From the NCBI GenBank assembly GCA_035582835.1, contig JAYKAV010002976.1, positions 19,838 to 83,837 of the forward strand: DNA of 64,000 nucleotides, written 5' to 3'. Shown here one piece after another: positions 27,504-40,100 of the stretch. Made by a program: the position numbers and the translations under genes. Source of the stretch: Phoebastria nigripes. Lineage: Eukaryota; Chordata; Aves; Procellariiformes; Diomedeidae. The first letter of the stretch is position 1; the number at the start of each line of letters is the position of its first letter. The notes beneath the pieces were generated by a model that searched no databases, was not told where the DNA came from, and worked only from the letters and a program-made list of their open reading frames with translations.

Positions 27504-28279
27504 TTTAGAAAAAATACCAGTGTGTGCACATAAGAAAGGGGTCGTGTTTTTATGCTACTATTTTATAAAAAAACTCCTTCTTAATATTTGCACTTGTACA
27601 TTCCTGGATTTAGTTTCCATTCTTGTTTTTTAAGTATCAATCCTTTCTTTTGCTTTTTACTGAAAGGGATGCCACTGGATTCTATATTCTCAAGGGCCTA
27701 TCTAGATGTGACAACTTTTTAGTATCTAACTGAATTGGTTCGTATAACTTACCTAGAGAAGTTGTAAAAACTTTGATCTAGCTATACTTCCTTCCCAGGA
27801 CAATGCTTGCCCTTTTCTTCGAGCAGAATTATGTTGTAAATGTGACCTGGTTTTAACTTTGTTAAACTTTCAAGTAAATCTACTTGGTATACTTGCAAAG
27901 TGGCTAGTATTTTTCATTATTATTCAAGTTACAGTTTTACTTGCCAACATTCTAGCATCAAATACACATAAAAGGAAGTTTGATATTGGTACTTTGAGGA
28001 TAAATAACGGGAAATATTAACTGTTTCAGTTTGATAGAAACACCACTGCAATTACTACTTTGCTACAATTCAGTGTTTCCTTTCCATTTGCCAGTATTCC
28101 ACTCTCCAGTACAATTTCATTCCAGCTGTTTAGGATACAGATCATGAGAACATACCTGTTATTTTGAAGCACTTAAGGCCTATCAGAAAAATGATACTTA
28201 AAAGGGGACTTGCAATAAAACCTTTTATGAAAAACACATTGCCAAAAGACAACCTGGGAAACTACTTCAGTCCCTTCGC

Positions 28280-28485
28280 AAATCATGGTGCATGTCCTCT
28301 TGGAACACATTTCGGAGCACTTCAAGGAAATTCATTGGGAACAGTCAGGATAGATTTACCCAGGATAAGACCCCACTGAGAATACTGTGTCAGGTTCAAG
28401 CACCTTTTGATCAACTGGAGCAAGTTTTACTTGGACTGGATTACTTCCTGAAGTACTTTCCAACCTGAATTTTCCTATAATTCTA
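28280..28485 (+). mobile_element. CR1 LINE, very old internally deleted remnant
   Basis: Positions 28294-28378 align by eye with the reverse-transcriptase segment of the long CR1 here. A 'cattgggaacagtcagg' stretch corresponds to its IGNSQHGF codons, and the bases before it match its LLETMLRH region. From about 28430 the sequence is instead the CR1 3' end ('ctttccaacctgaatttt' then a decayed octamer to 28485). Roughly 1.2 kb of the reference order is missing between them. The copy carries many substitutions and is one of the oldest insertions in the window. Confidence 0.65.
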
Positions 28486-30842
28486 CTAATTTAACAACTT
28501 TAATCTGAAGGCATAAAGATTTTACAGCTACAGTAACACACCCCTGCCTTTCTATATTGCTTGTATAAATACATATGAAGAAATCAAAACTACTCTTTCT
28601 CTACCCTATGTTGCACCAAATGCAGTAAGTTAGAAAACATGTTCTATGCAAATTTTGGTCATTTTGAACTTTCTTTGCATTCTAAATGCCAAAGAAAACA
28701 AAATATACTGAAAAAACCCTAAAATTCAGATTATAGTTTAAAATGCTTTGACAATTTTATTTCATTGCAACAAAATTTGAAAAAAAAAAAATAATTTATA
28801 ATCACATACTTGACATGAGACCTTTCAGATATACAAGTTTAAGTGTAACCGCATTTGCCAATGGAAAACTGTTCCCTCAAATCTTTTGATCATCTCTAGT
28901 TATACTCACCCAATGAAGCCACACAGTTAGGCCACAATTCCAGAAAAGTACTAAAGTATGTGTTTAATGCATTTCTGAATCAATGCTTTATACCAGACAC
29001 AATCACTCTGACTTCAGAGTGACTCACATCAGAATTTTACCACTTTCAGTTACAATTAACACTCTCAAAGCGTGACTGAGCCTAAAGTTTTTCCTCATTC
29101 CTCCGGCATCATCTCAAGCTCTCTCTATTTATTTTCCACACACCAAAGTGATTCTGGATGGTAAATAATGTTTTTGCTCACCAGGTATCCAGTACTAAAG
29201 TTTTCCAAACTTTAAATCTGGTGTATTATGTTGAAGAGTTTTTAAACATGTTTCCTTCAAAGATGGCCAAAAATATTGCATGCACTACAACAATAAAATA
29301 ATAAAATGTCATTGTTTTCTCCTGTAGCTGTTGTCTTACATGAGTTATCTTTCATAACTCAGAGTGACACATAAACTATGAATGCTTTCTGAATTACCAT
29401 AAACATTTGGATATACTTAATTGGTGTTTCCCAAAAGTGTTTTCCTATTTCAGGAAATGGCTCTGACGTTTGGAAGGAAATTCAGTGAAACCCTGGAAAT
29501 TGACAAAAATAAATTCAGTTCTATTCACATGTACACTCTCTTTTAGTAGGTTCAATAACATATTCTATAACTTATATTTAATTAAATTATCATCAGTGAC
29601 CTTACTGACTGCTCTCTATCCTTAACGTTTTTCTTTCTGCCTGCATTTTAATGCAGGATTTTTTCCTCCCCATAACTACGACTCCAGGCTCTAGCCTACA
29701 GCTAGTCAGGTAATACTTTCTCTTTCATGCCCTTTTAAAAAAAAAAAAAAAACAACCTCTTTCTAATGTCTGTGCATTATAACCTTTAGGCAAGAGTATT
29801 GTGAAGTTGACATATAAAATTTCCTTGAGTGTCTTTCAAGAGCTTTGTTTTTCTGTTATTACAGCCTTAAATCATGGCTTTGTGNAAAAAAATGTTATTA
29901 GTTCAAACAATTAATATCTTTGTATTACCATTTGCTTCTAGTAATCATTTATATTTGATTCATTAAAGATATGATTTAATTTTGGTACTAAATAGAAAGA
30001 TGTAATGATTTGATTTTTAGTATTATATGATGTACCTATTTCTACTCCATTGCAGATTTAAAAATTATTAACAAATATAACTTGATAAGATGCAAGGCAT
30101 AGGGATACAAAACTATAACAAGTATTGCCGCAATGTCACATTCATTTTCCATTCTGTAGTGAGTGATCTTTAAATAACCCTCAATTTATTTCACTCAGAA
30201 AAGATTAAAGAGAGGAAAATTACTCTCTATGAAATATTTGAGCTTGAATATGAAGAAAAATGTATATCAATGGTAGCATTATTTTTTCTAACACTAAGCT
30301 TCTAGCAATCAAAACTGAAGCTTTTTAAGTACCACTATAAAGCATGATACCGCATGTACAATGGGTATTCCTATAGATTTCCATGTCTTTAGAACATAGT
30401 CATCTTCTGATGTCCCAAAACAGCCTGGATTTGAATAATCTTTGCAGTTTTGTCACTCGCAATGGGAACTGGTAACTGCTTCAATTTCTTGAGGCTGAGT
30501 TTGACTGCCAGGGGAATTTATAACACACAATCCAGCAAAGTGAGTTAGGTTCTCAAGATAAAATGATGACCTTCCTTGGCGCCTACATTTTCTCAAAGGA
30601 AAAAATGATCTCCCCCAAAAGACCGTGAGCAGGAGCTTCATTTAAAATTTTCTGACTCATACTCTGGAGAAGTCTATTTGTCTCAATCAGTTCTCATGAA
30701 AAGCACCTTATGGGTTGTCCTAATTGCATTTTGGGGCATAAAGACTACTACCTAAAGTTTTGTGGTGTAGTAATCCCTGCACCACTTTTACAGAACAGCA
30801 TGGCAGATTTTGCAAAGCTTTCTGGTACAGATTTCTTCATTT

Positions 30843-30897
30843 AAAAAAACAAAAAAAAACCCAAAACCAAACCAAACCAAAACACACACAAGAAACA
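30843..30897. repeat. A/C-rich low-complexity tract
   Basis: Runs of A broken by CC and AC, including three ACCAA-type units and a short CA stretch. Low complexity. Confidence 0.7.
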
Positions 30898-33800
30898 TAT
30901 GAAATTCCTAGACATTTAGTCTAAGTCAAAATCTCCAACTGAACATAAATTTAAAAAAAAAAAAAATCTAAGTAGAAAAATATAAATTTTGACAGATCAC
31001 CATAAAGAAAGCTGTATAAATAATTTCATATTATATAAAACTCTTATTCTCCAATTTATCCCCCTAAGTGTTCACATTTCTTCAGAGACCTCCTGACTTC
31101 TCTCATCAATGTCTTGAAATGGTAACCAATAAAAATAAGAAGATACTATTCAGGCTGGTCTTGTATTAGGTTGGATTAACTTGATTCAGGAAAAGTCAGT
31201 TTATTAGCATCCCTGTGGCATCTTCCAAGCTAACACTCTCTTAAAGACAACCAAAGTACCCCTAACTTTCCTCTTCTCAGTCACTACTAGTTACAAGTTT
31301 CCTTTCAAATTTGCCTGAGGGCAGGAGGCTGACCAAGTAGCTCACTGATGCTGATAGCTGCCCACGTATGCAGTCATTTTGTATGGCTTTTATCATGAGA
31401 TCTGGGACACATAGAATACAAAAACTTAGTAAATAAATGCAATCAAAAAAGTAAGGTATTGAAGAACTAGCTGCACAAGCTAAAGCTACGATAAAAGCTT
31501 CTAGCAGGAAAAATTAATTACTCAGTAAGTCTCACTGGGCCTATTCTAGAATAATTTCAGTAGGATAACTTTACATATTCATGAATTAAAAAAAAAAATG
31601 CAATCTGCAACAGAGACTGGAAAAATTGAATCACCTTTCGTTATCTGTGTCTCACAGTCAGTTATATATAAACCTGATGAAATCTATGCTGCAGTGTGTG
31701 CCTGCTCTACAGAAATGACTTGCAGGTGTGAAAAAAGTTGTTTCAAATACTCAGTGACTTTGCAGGTTGTTTTTTTTAAGCAAAAGACATCAAGAGACAT
31801 AAAATGTATGCCAGATCAGCAACCACATTTTTTTACAAATTTAATTTCCATACGGTTCCATTAAGTATCTTCTCCCAATTTTGTTCTCTTCTTCCCACAA
31901 CTCCAAACCAATAATTTTAAAAGACTTTGGTAAACTGCAAGACACTAGTAACTACCTAACACAAGAAAGATTGAGAACATAGTAGTCAATAACAACATAA
32001 AAGTAGACTCTTTGCAAAAAGCCCCATTTCAATTTCTGATACTTAAAGAATCATGACAATCTTTCTCTAACAACAGAGCACCGATAGTAAAGAAATGGGT
32101 CATTACAAAAGCAAATAATATCCTACTTTTTAAAGTATCATAAGAGAAAGCATTATGAATGGCCTAAATTACAGCTAAGTAAATAATCTGCAAAGAAAAA
32201 TTAATCTAATCTAGTTTTCAGCTTTTAAAAAACCTCAGTGAACTGATCACTGACTGATTTTAGTATTCTCAAAGGTTATTATTCTTCAAAATATTTAGAA
32301 AACTTATTGTAATTGTTGTAATTCTGAATTTTTCAGAAGCATTAAAAAAATCCATGGTGCATTACTTAGTCTGAATCGGTCAGAGAAACTATACAGAATT
32401 ACATAAATTCTGGAATTCCATAAATGAATTATGTGCAAACACATCTATCACTAATACCTAAAAATTTCCATTTAAGTTTCATTGTTNACAAATAACTGTG
32501 CTTATCTCTTTGGCATTCAGTTTCCATTACTATTTCTGCAAGCTAAACTCATCTGTTCAAAGATTCGTACAACCTCCCTCATCTATTGCTAATGCATTCC
32601 AGTACTGACTGATAACATCTCTTTCTACTACATTCTGGTTCTCCATACAGCAGATTGTCAATGAAGAGCATTAGAATAAAGTAAACACAATCATTTTCTT
32701 ATCATTGATGACAAGCTGGGACTTAAACAAGCAATTATACAGGTTTACAGTGGTAATTCCAATGACTCCGCTGGCATTTTTTCTCTTTCCAACTGGTATT
32801 TGGGAAAAGAGAATTAAGCCTTTACTGATATATTTAGAGCTTTATGCTGTGGGTCAAAATGTGATTTTACAAAAATTTTAACCTCCTTTTTACTTTCACT
32901 TTTCCTTTTTAGATGCAGATAAGTACATAACTAGCTTTGCGAAAGTCCATATTAATCTTAAGCCCTCTGTTAAGAGGACAAATCCTTTTCTTTCATTCTC
33001 TCCTGAGAGCTCCAAGTCTATTGAATCAAGGAACTACATTTTATGACAGAAGCAATCAATTCACTAACTTTAATTTGTTATTTCCCCACAAAACAAATCC
33101 CAGTACACAGAACCACAGACAACTTATACGCTGTTATATTCCACTGTGAAAACAAACATTTACAATTAAAAACAGCGATTAACTGAGTATCCAAATGTTG
33201 TGTATATTTCCTGATAAGGTTTCCCCACTCTATTCAAATTATTTATTCTGATGAGTTACAAGGCCAGCTAAAATCATACCCAGTCACACCAACAATCTAT
33301 AAAAACAAAGATTTAGGAAAACATACGTAGGGTACAGAGACAGAGTCAACACAGGTGCACATATGTGTAAACTGGAGAGAAAAGAGAAAAAAAAGGCTCA
33401 TATATTCCTGATGCTAATATTTAGGAAAGCTACAATATCCTACAGCCTTCAGAGAAAAATATCTTCTCAGCGTCTCAGGCATATAGCCACATATACACAG
33501 CTTGAAAATTCCCCTGATCTACAAGGAAATCTCAGCTAAATAAAAGGCAACAACAGCACTTCTTCAAAAAGATTCATACACATTTACAATAGGAAGGTAG
33601 AGCACTTTTGATAAATATATTTTCCTATCTACAAACCTTATAATTTTTTGTTTTTATCTGTGTAAAAGATTCAGAAGACGACTCTAAAATGTTTAAATAT
33701 CATTATAATAGGAGAATTAATGACTACACATTATTGAATTGCTATAGACTTCCCAAATCAAAACTTCCTTTGATCTTTATTAGGAGATATGAGCATTGAA

Positions 33801-34410
33801 ATCTGACATTTCTGTTATGCATGTTTTGATTTACATACTTAATTTTGTTATTATATTTATATTAAAACACCACATGAAATGTGAAGAAAATAATCCCATG
33901 TAAGCTCAGAAAACACCCATGGTTAAGGCAGATTCACACCACATTCTTTGGAAGCTTTCTTAATAGTTACAGGGTATTTGAGTCTGACTTAATATAACTA
34001 TCACTTTTCACCCCTGAAGTTCTGTTTCTGTCCAGAGTTCTGTATCATGCTACTAGAAATAAGAACCTGACTGTAACATTGCCATATTTTTTGAGATGGC
34101 CTTTATTTTGGCCCTTTTTTACCCAGAATTGCAAGTTTCAGACAATCTTATGCTATTAACTCTTCCTAGTTGAAGAAATTCCTTTCACATTAGGCAGAAG
34201 TTTGTCAAAGAATTGGACACTGCTGCATAAACTGTTGAAAAATTCGTTTACTAAGAATGTATGCAAAAGGTTGTATTAACAAGAATAGGTCAAACACAAC
34301 CAGTTTAAACCTGTAAAAACTAATACAGTTACACATTGTATAGCAGATCTACAAATTTTTTTTTCTTTTAGAATAGACATATTTTTCTCCTCTGCCCTGT
34401 TGCTGGTTTT

Positions 34411-34431
34411 CCTTGATCCACTGGATCAAGG
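34411..34431. repeat. Perfect inverted repeat, 10-bp arms with a 1-base centre
   Basis: CCTTGATCCA, then C, then TGGATCAAGG. The arms are exact reverse complements. A loop of one base is too small for a cruciform hairpin to be stable as drawn, so it could be a dimeric protein-binding site or chance. Confidence 0.6.
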
Positions 34432-35939
34432 CAGTATGCCAGAGCATCTACTAGCCTCAAGCTTAGTGGATATTCCAGATTTCTTAATTGGCACTTTTCA
34501 GATTACATTAGGCAGGCCTCAACATTGTCCAACTCCTTCAAAATATTTAAAATGTTGCCTCTGACAAGTTATAAAGATTTACTATTGCATATACAATACA
34601 TATTACATATACAGATGGTATATGTGCCAGTCCAGATAAGCCATTCTGGAGTCATCGTTGGATGCTTTCCAGAATTCAGTAAAAATTAACACCCACATTT
34701 CAACATTTGCTTGGCATTTAACCTAAGTTTGCCTGAAATAATGGTCTAAAGTCCACAGTTCAAAAATTAATAAATTACACAGTGATAAACTGGAAAGAAC
34801 AAGAGAAAGATTATAGGATTGAAAACACCCGTTATCTGTCCTGTATCAGCAATTTTACAGTATAGATTGCTGGAGTTCCACCAGTTTATCTTAGGAAAGG
34901 TAAAAAATTACTTCATCAAGCCCTATTCTTAAATACTGACAAAGGGAATGTAAATAAAACAATGCTATCAGACAGAGGTAGATCAAGAAAAATTGGGGGG
35001 GGGAAATCAATCTAGAAATTAAATAAAAGATTTTAATAGAGAAAAAAAATTAACTTTGAAGAAAAGCAGTAAAAAGATGGGTTCCTTAGCACTTCATCTT
35101 TAAGAAAAAATTGTATCATTGAAAGAAACCCACACTGTTCTTTAGAAAGTCAAATTACCATTACTATGTAGATCAGACAAAAACCCAGAAAGAACACTCA
35201 TACTGTAAGAGAACACTCTTACTCGACAAGATATCATTTACTTACCCGTCCCAAGAGAAGATGCAGGTCTGAATCCTGCACGTTAATACCTTTCAGAAAG
35301 GTAGAATTCATCTTTCCTTATATTTTCCTATTAACTTGGTTTCTATGCTTTATCACATATGAATCACTGAAAGATCAAAGTCAATTTATCACTATTGTAT
35401 CAGCTATAAATTATTAAACAATTAAAAGTCCATCAGAGGTAATACAAGAGAAGTCCTTTTTAATTTACTATGGGTTCCCTTGTAAAACACTTGTATTCTC
35501 AGAATTTATTTTAATGAGAGGTTCTTTGAAATAATAATTCAAAAAGCAATTTTTTACTAATGACTATTGTACATTAAAATGAAAATCTAGGAAATTGAAG
35601 ACAGAAGCTATAAAAGGTTCAGACTTTAATGGAAAACTCATCCTTACATAATTCTGATGCCCTAAATGGCATGAACTTCACAGAAAGTTTCTGGTTGAAT
35701 TCATTCCATAACTAACTTGCAGGTCAGCCTACCTGTTTCCCAAGCTCACTTTAAACAACCACAACCCCACAACATATAGGCATGAACCACAACCCTTTGT
35801 TATCTGGTGAACCAATTAGCTGTAACTAATTAAATCTCAGCTGACAACACTGCACTTGCAAGGCTCTCCAGGTATTTAAAAAACAATCCTAGCAGTCTTT
35901 CTGTGTAACACAATGTTTTCCCAAGAGCAGAGAAGGTGC

Positions 35940-35963
35940 GGGCGGGGGGGGGAGGGGGTGGGG
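35940..35963 (+). repeat. G-run cluster with G-quadruplex pattern
   Basis: Runs of 3, 9, 5 and 4 G separated by single bases (C, A, T), with another GGG at 35971. The pattern meets the usual four-run rule for a G-quadruplex with very short loops. It is the strongest G-run cluster in an AT-rich window. Folding and function are inference. Confidence 0.7.
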
Positions 35964-36036
35964 AAGAGAAGGGAAGTATAATTTCAGTTTTGAGTATACT
36001 TCTCTAGTTATTGTAGCTCTTAGCTAAGTGCTGCTT

Positions 36037-36074
36037 ATATGTGTGTGTATATATATAATATAATATATATATAT
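36037..36074. repeat. (TG)n(TA)n microsatellite
   Basis: Short TG run followed by TA units with small interruptions. Confidence 0.8.
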
Positions 36075-37048
36075 CACTAAAGCAGCATGGTTTGTGTTTC
36101 TTTTTTCTTATGGGTACGTTCCAGTGACTTGCATTTCCTAAGATACTACTATTTTTTATTGCTTAGCAAAGGTGGTGACTGTATATTCTGAAATGTAGAA
36201 CGACTTCTTAGAACATAAACTTCCTTTTATGTTACAATTCTTGCTATAGCAGTTAATCCTAGGACCCATTTTTTCTCTCTTCCCAGCTCTCAAAAAAATG
36301 CAATCAAGAATAGTATAATCAAATGACGTGCAATATTTCTGCTACTGCTAATTCCTGTGAACCAATGCAGCGAAGTGTTAGGGGAATAGCAGACAAGTAG
36401 CAAAACCAAAGGTATTTCATGGGTTCCTATCAGACTCAAAAGCACAGGGTTTTATTTTGGAAAGTCTTTGAAAAGAGGAACAGGATCTATGGCCAAAACA
36501 TATGGCACACAATTTTTTCATTCAAATATTCCATATGAAATCTTAAGCAATTTCTTTCATCCATCCTCTTTTTATTCACCTTTTACAAACATTTAGGCAA
36601 TCAAGTTTTTCTCCTATAGAGGTCCACAGAATAGCAATTTCAAAGAAATGTATGTCAATACTCAAGGGAAATTCAATGCAAACTCCCCTCTGCATGCTAA
36701 CATGCTCAGTAGTTGGGGAACAGAAGCAAAAACATGAAGGGTTTTATTTTTTTAATTTCTTAGTTTCATTCTAGCTACTGTAACTGAACAAGAGTGAACT
36801 ATGTCAGTAGGTATATAGAATATTTTATAATTAACCCAGAAAATTGAAATTATATTAAAATAATTTTAATTTAAATTGTTACTTTTAAAATAAGTTACAT
36901 TTAAAAAGCAACAACCCAATCCTTATCCAAATATTCAAATAAGAATAAGCTCAAGGAAGATGAAATATAATTATTATTTCATTTATCTGAAATCACATTA
37001 AATAATCTTAATTCATTAATTTTCTTTGTTTGCTTTTTTGCTCTATAG

Positions 37049-37143
37049 CAATCCTAAGAAAAAGCACAGACCAGACCCTTCTGTGAAGCCAGCAGGAAAA
37101 CTCCCAGTGAATGAAGAGGAGGAAAGATCAGACCCCTGTCAAA
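37049..37143 (+). CDS. Candidate internal coding exon, gene unknown
   Basis: A strong acceptor-type sequence (pyrimidine-rich, 'tgcttttttgctctatag', ending at 37048) is followed by 95 bases open in one frame only, then a GTAAAT donor-type site at 37144. The other two frames close within the segment. In the open frame (first full codon 37050) the translation is hydrophilic: it begins NPKKKHRPDP, has KPAGKLP in the middle, and ends with an EEEERSDPC acidic run. The segment is clearly less AT-rich than its flanks. Entry phase would be 2 and exit phase 1, so skipping it would shift frame. I do not recognise the protein. Lys/Glu-rich translations also arise from noncoding purine-rich DNA, so this stays a candidate. 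Confidence 0.3.
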
Positions 37144-40100
37144 GTAAATGTACAAAGAAAGGAAAAAAAAAAAAATTAAAGATTAAATTTACTTAACAGT
37201 CAGACCTAGTCTAACAGGCGAGGAGTATTTTATATGTGGTTTCACCTCTGTGAATGAGTTGCAGAATAAAACAATGATGACACTGAAAAGTAGCTTTCCA
37301 GCTCTGGATTCAAAGATATTCATCAAGGTGCAGATGACAGAAAATTGTCTTGGATATGTAGCAGAACAGGTACAATAATACAAGTAGCAAGCAGACGCTG
37401 TAACTGTGCTATTCTGAACTGTGACTAGCTTTTAATAAAATAAAAGTTATAGTATTCAAATTTTGTTGACAGAAGCATCATCAGGGCCCTCGCAGGCATA
37501 CTTGACATAAGCAGCAGGAAATAATTCATTCAAAGATGTAGCTTCTAAACACTGGGCACTAATCCTGATATAGCTATTGTCACTGACCAGTCCAAGAGGA
37601 CTCAGAGAAATGAAATTGAATTTCAAACATCTAGTATCAAGTTTTGTTTAATTTGAATGTAAACACAAAGAATCCCACAAACGCCAGGAGACAGTTACTG
37701 CTGTTCAATAATTTTACTTCTAAAGAACAGACTTTTGAAAGGCATCAGGTAACAACAAACAGGAGATTCATTCAAAATATCTTTCTCTGGCAACGATTCT
37801 ATGATAAGGCTTACTGGAACTGTGTCCATCTTTTGCTGTTCAGCAAAAAATTTAAAAGGAGGCTTAGGTCCAAAACTATGATTAACTTCCATTGAAACCA
37901 AACCAAACCAAAGATATTAAATATCTCTTCTAAACATTGCTTGACTGCAAAACAGAAACTTTAATTCTTCTTAGTCAAGACCTGCCAAACCAGCCAAAAA
38001 AAAAAAAAGTTTCCAAGTTACACCAAAGGCCAAATTAATTCCCAGTACTCTTTTTTTTTTTTTTAATGACCATGGGATAACAGTAGATATTCATTTGGTC
38101 CATCTGACTGGCATATAAAACCTACAGCGAAATTTTAGACAAACTTGTAGCAATGAAAATGTTATATGTTAAGCCATGGTTTTAACTAAACTCCTATNGA
38201 CTGGTGAAACACCCCTTTAAAGAGCAAGAGGTCTAAGAATGGGAATTTGAAGTCATTTACAAGCTGAAAACAGGAAAGAACTGTGTTTTCCATGAGGAAC
38301 TGCTGAAAGTCCACTTAGGAAGCATCAGAAGGACGTGGTCCTTGTGACTGATAACATACAAAACACCAGATTAAGGATGAAGGACAACGGACAAGTTTAT
38401 CCCCTGGGACCTTCCATCATGGACAGAGAACAACTTCTCATCCAAGATTTTTATGTGAATGACAGACTATAAACTTAAGCCAGCAACCTGAAACAGATCT
38501 GAATGCGGGAGTTAGTCCTTCTTGGACTGGGAAAACAGTTTTAACAGTTCTACACTCTCTTTTCTTTTAACAGAATGACTTGAAAGACTTAAATGACTTT
38601 AATGTTCTTTAAATTGCACAGCATTATAGCAGTGGTGCCCTACTGCTTTGTTCTTCCACTAAACTTGACATACACCCTCTGAGTTCAAAGCTTGATTAGA
38701 GGAACAGATTGAAGAGATGCATATTGTATATATGCCATAGAAGGAGCCCCATTTGGATTTTTTTTTGGTAGTAATACATGTTGAAAAGGGCATACATTTA
38801 ATGTGAAATACTGTATTGACACGTCCTAGAAATACCTACAGAACATGTCAATATAGCACTTGCAAAAATAAGCATGGATGTTTTTTCTACTGAAAAATGA
38901 AGAAGTCAGTAAAGCACTCATAAATTGCTTAGTATAAATCACTGCTGCCTGAGGCTACAATAGCTTAAATCTCTTCCTTTCAAAGAGGGGTTTTTTCCCT
39001 TTCCCCTCCCCTCCCCACCTTTGAGCGTATATATCATAGGAAACATCTTGAAATGATCTTTTTTGTCAGTCATACTGCGTAAGGAAGAGATGTAGTACCT
39101 GTAGTAAATGTAGTCATTGCTCACCTAATTTAAGCTGATGAGAGGAGAGTCTTAATCATACAAGTACTGCAGCAAAGGAGGGCAGTGGGTAAGGTCTTCA
39201 AGTGGAGCATATTACCTTAGCATCCACTAAAATTTGTTAGCTACGTTTATTATCACCTATGCTGGTTTGTTCTTTAGCAGTCTGTGAACATGTATGTTAG
39301 ACATATAATAGTGGTCTGACAATGCAAAATTCAGAGGAAAAGAAAAAACAGTTGCATAGTCTTGAAATATTTTTCCAGTATTCAAAAAAGAAGCATTCAA
39401 ATGGAGTAAAAATGTGAGATGTAAGCATCTGAGATTTTTCTCGTAGAAGTCATTGTCAAACAGTGATCAAATGGAGACAGATTGTAGGCATTGGAACAGA
39501 ACAGTGTCAAAAGCAAGAAATGGAAACCACAGAACCAAATTTGAAAGAATACATTGGCCTCCTCTATTCTGTTTGTCTGCATGTAGAACTAGTCATACCT
39601 GGTGGGATGGTGGAACCCATGCTCAACAAAGCATACAGTTAACAAGCCAGAAAAAAGGGTGATCTCTCAATTTCTGCATTTCAGTAACAACAACAGGCAA
39701 GAAAGGAGAATACTGGAAATACTGGTAATGTTTTTTTGGCATAATGGACAACTAATCGTACAGGAAACTGGAAGGCTTTGTACTCTTTGGATAGGCACAC
39801 CGTTGAGAAGTGAGTGTCTCTCAGAAACACTGTATCCTTTTAGGCTATAAATCTGAAGCAAATCGCCAAAATATAAGCTTTGGCAGTATTCACATTGTGT
39901 CATATCTTATCCTCAAAATTAAGGCAAAACAAAATACCTCACAAGAGAAAAGAATAAAGGTGACTAAACTATGAGGCAGGAATGTCCTCAGGCCTTAAGA
40001 AGTGAGGAAAAGGAGATAAAATTTATTGCCAGCATCCAGTCTGTTGGGGATCAACCCAGTGGGAATTTGGAGCAGTCTGACCAAAATGCTACTTGAATAC

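Larger units (their letters stand above)
16101..28279. other. AT-rich unassigned sequence
   Basis: No gene was confirmed in about 12 kb. It opens with a small open frame ending at 16304 that has an acidic C-terminus. Low-complexity tracts are AAAC units at 16474-16493, T at 16865-16887, A at 17959-17978, a T/G-rich run at about 18055-18096 and TC units at about 23071-23093. The interval from about 22180 to 22560 is especially AT-rich. Overlapping open frames on both strands lie at 26958-27503. Ambiguous bases lie at 17278, 17761, 18795 and 19051. Confidence 0.5.
28486..37048. other. AT-rich unassigned sequence
   Basis: No gene was recognised. Content includes A tracts near 29736-29752, an A/C-rich run at about 30843-30897, a short palindrome at 34411-34431, a G-run cluster at 35940-35963 and a TG/TA microsatellite at 36037-36074. 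From about 36820 the sequence becomes very AT-rich up to the candidate exon at 37049. Ambiguous bases lie at 29885 and 32487. Confidence 0.5.
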
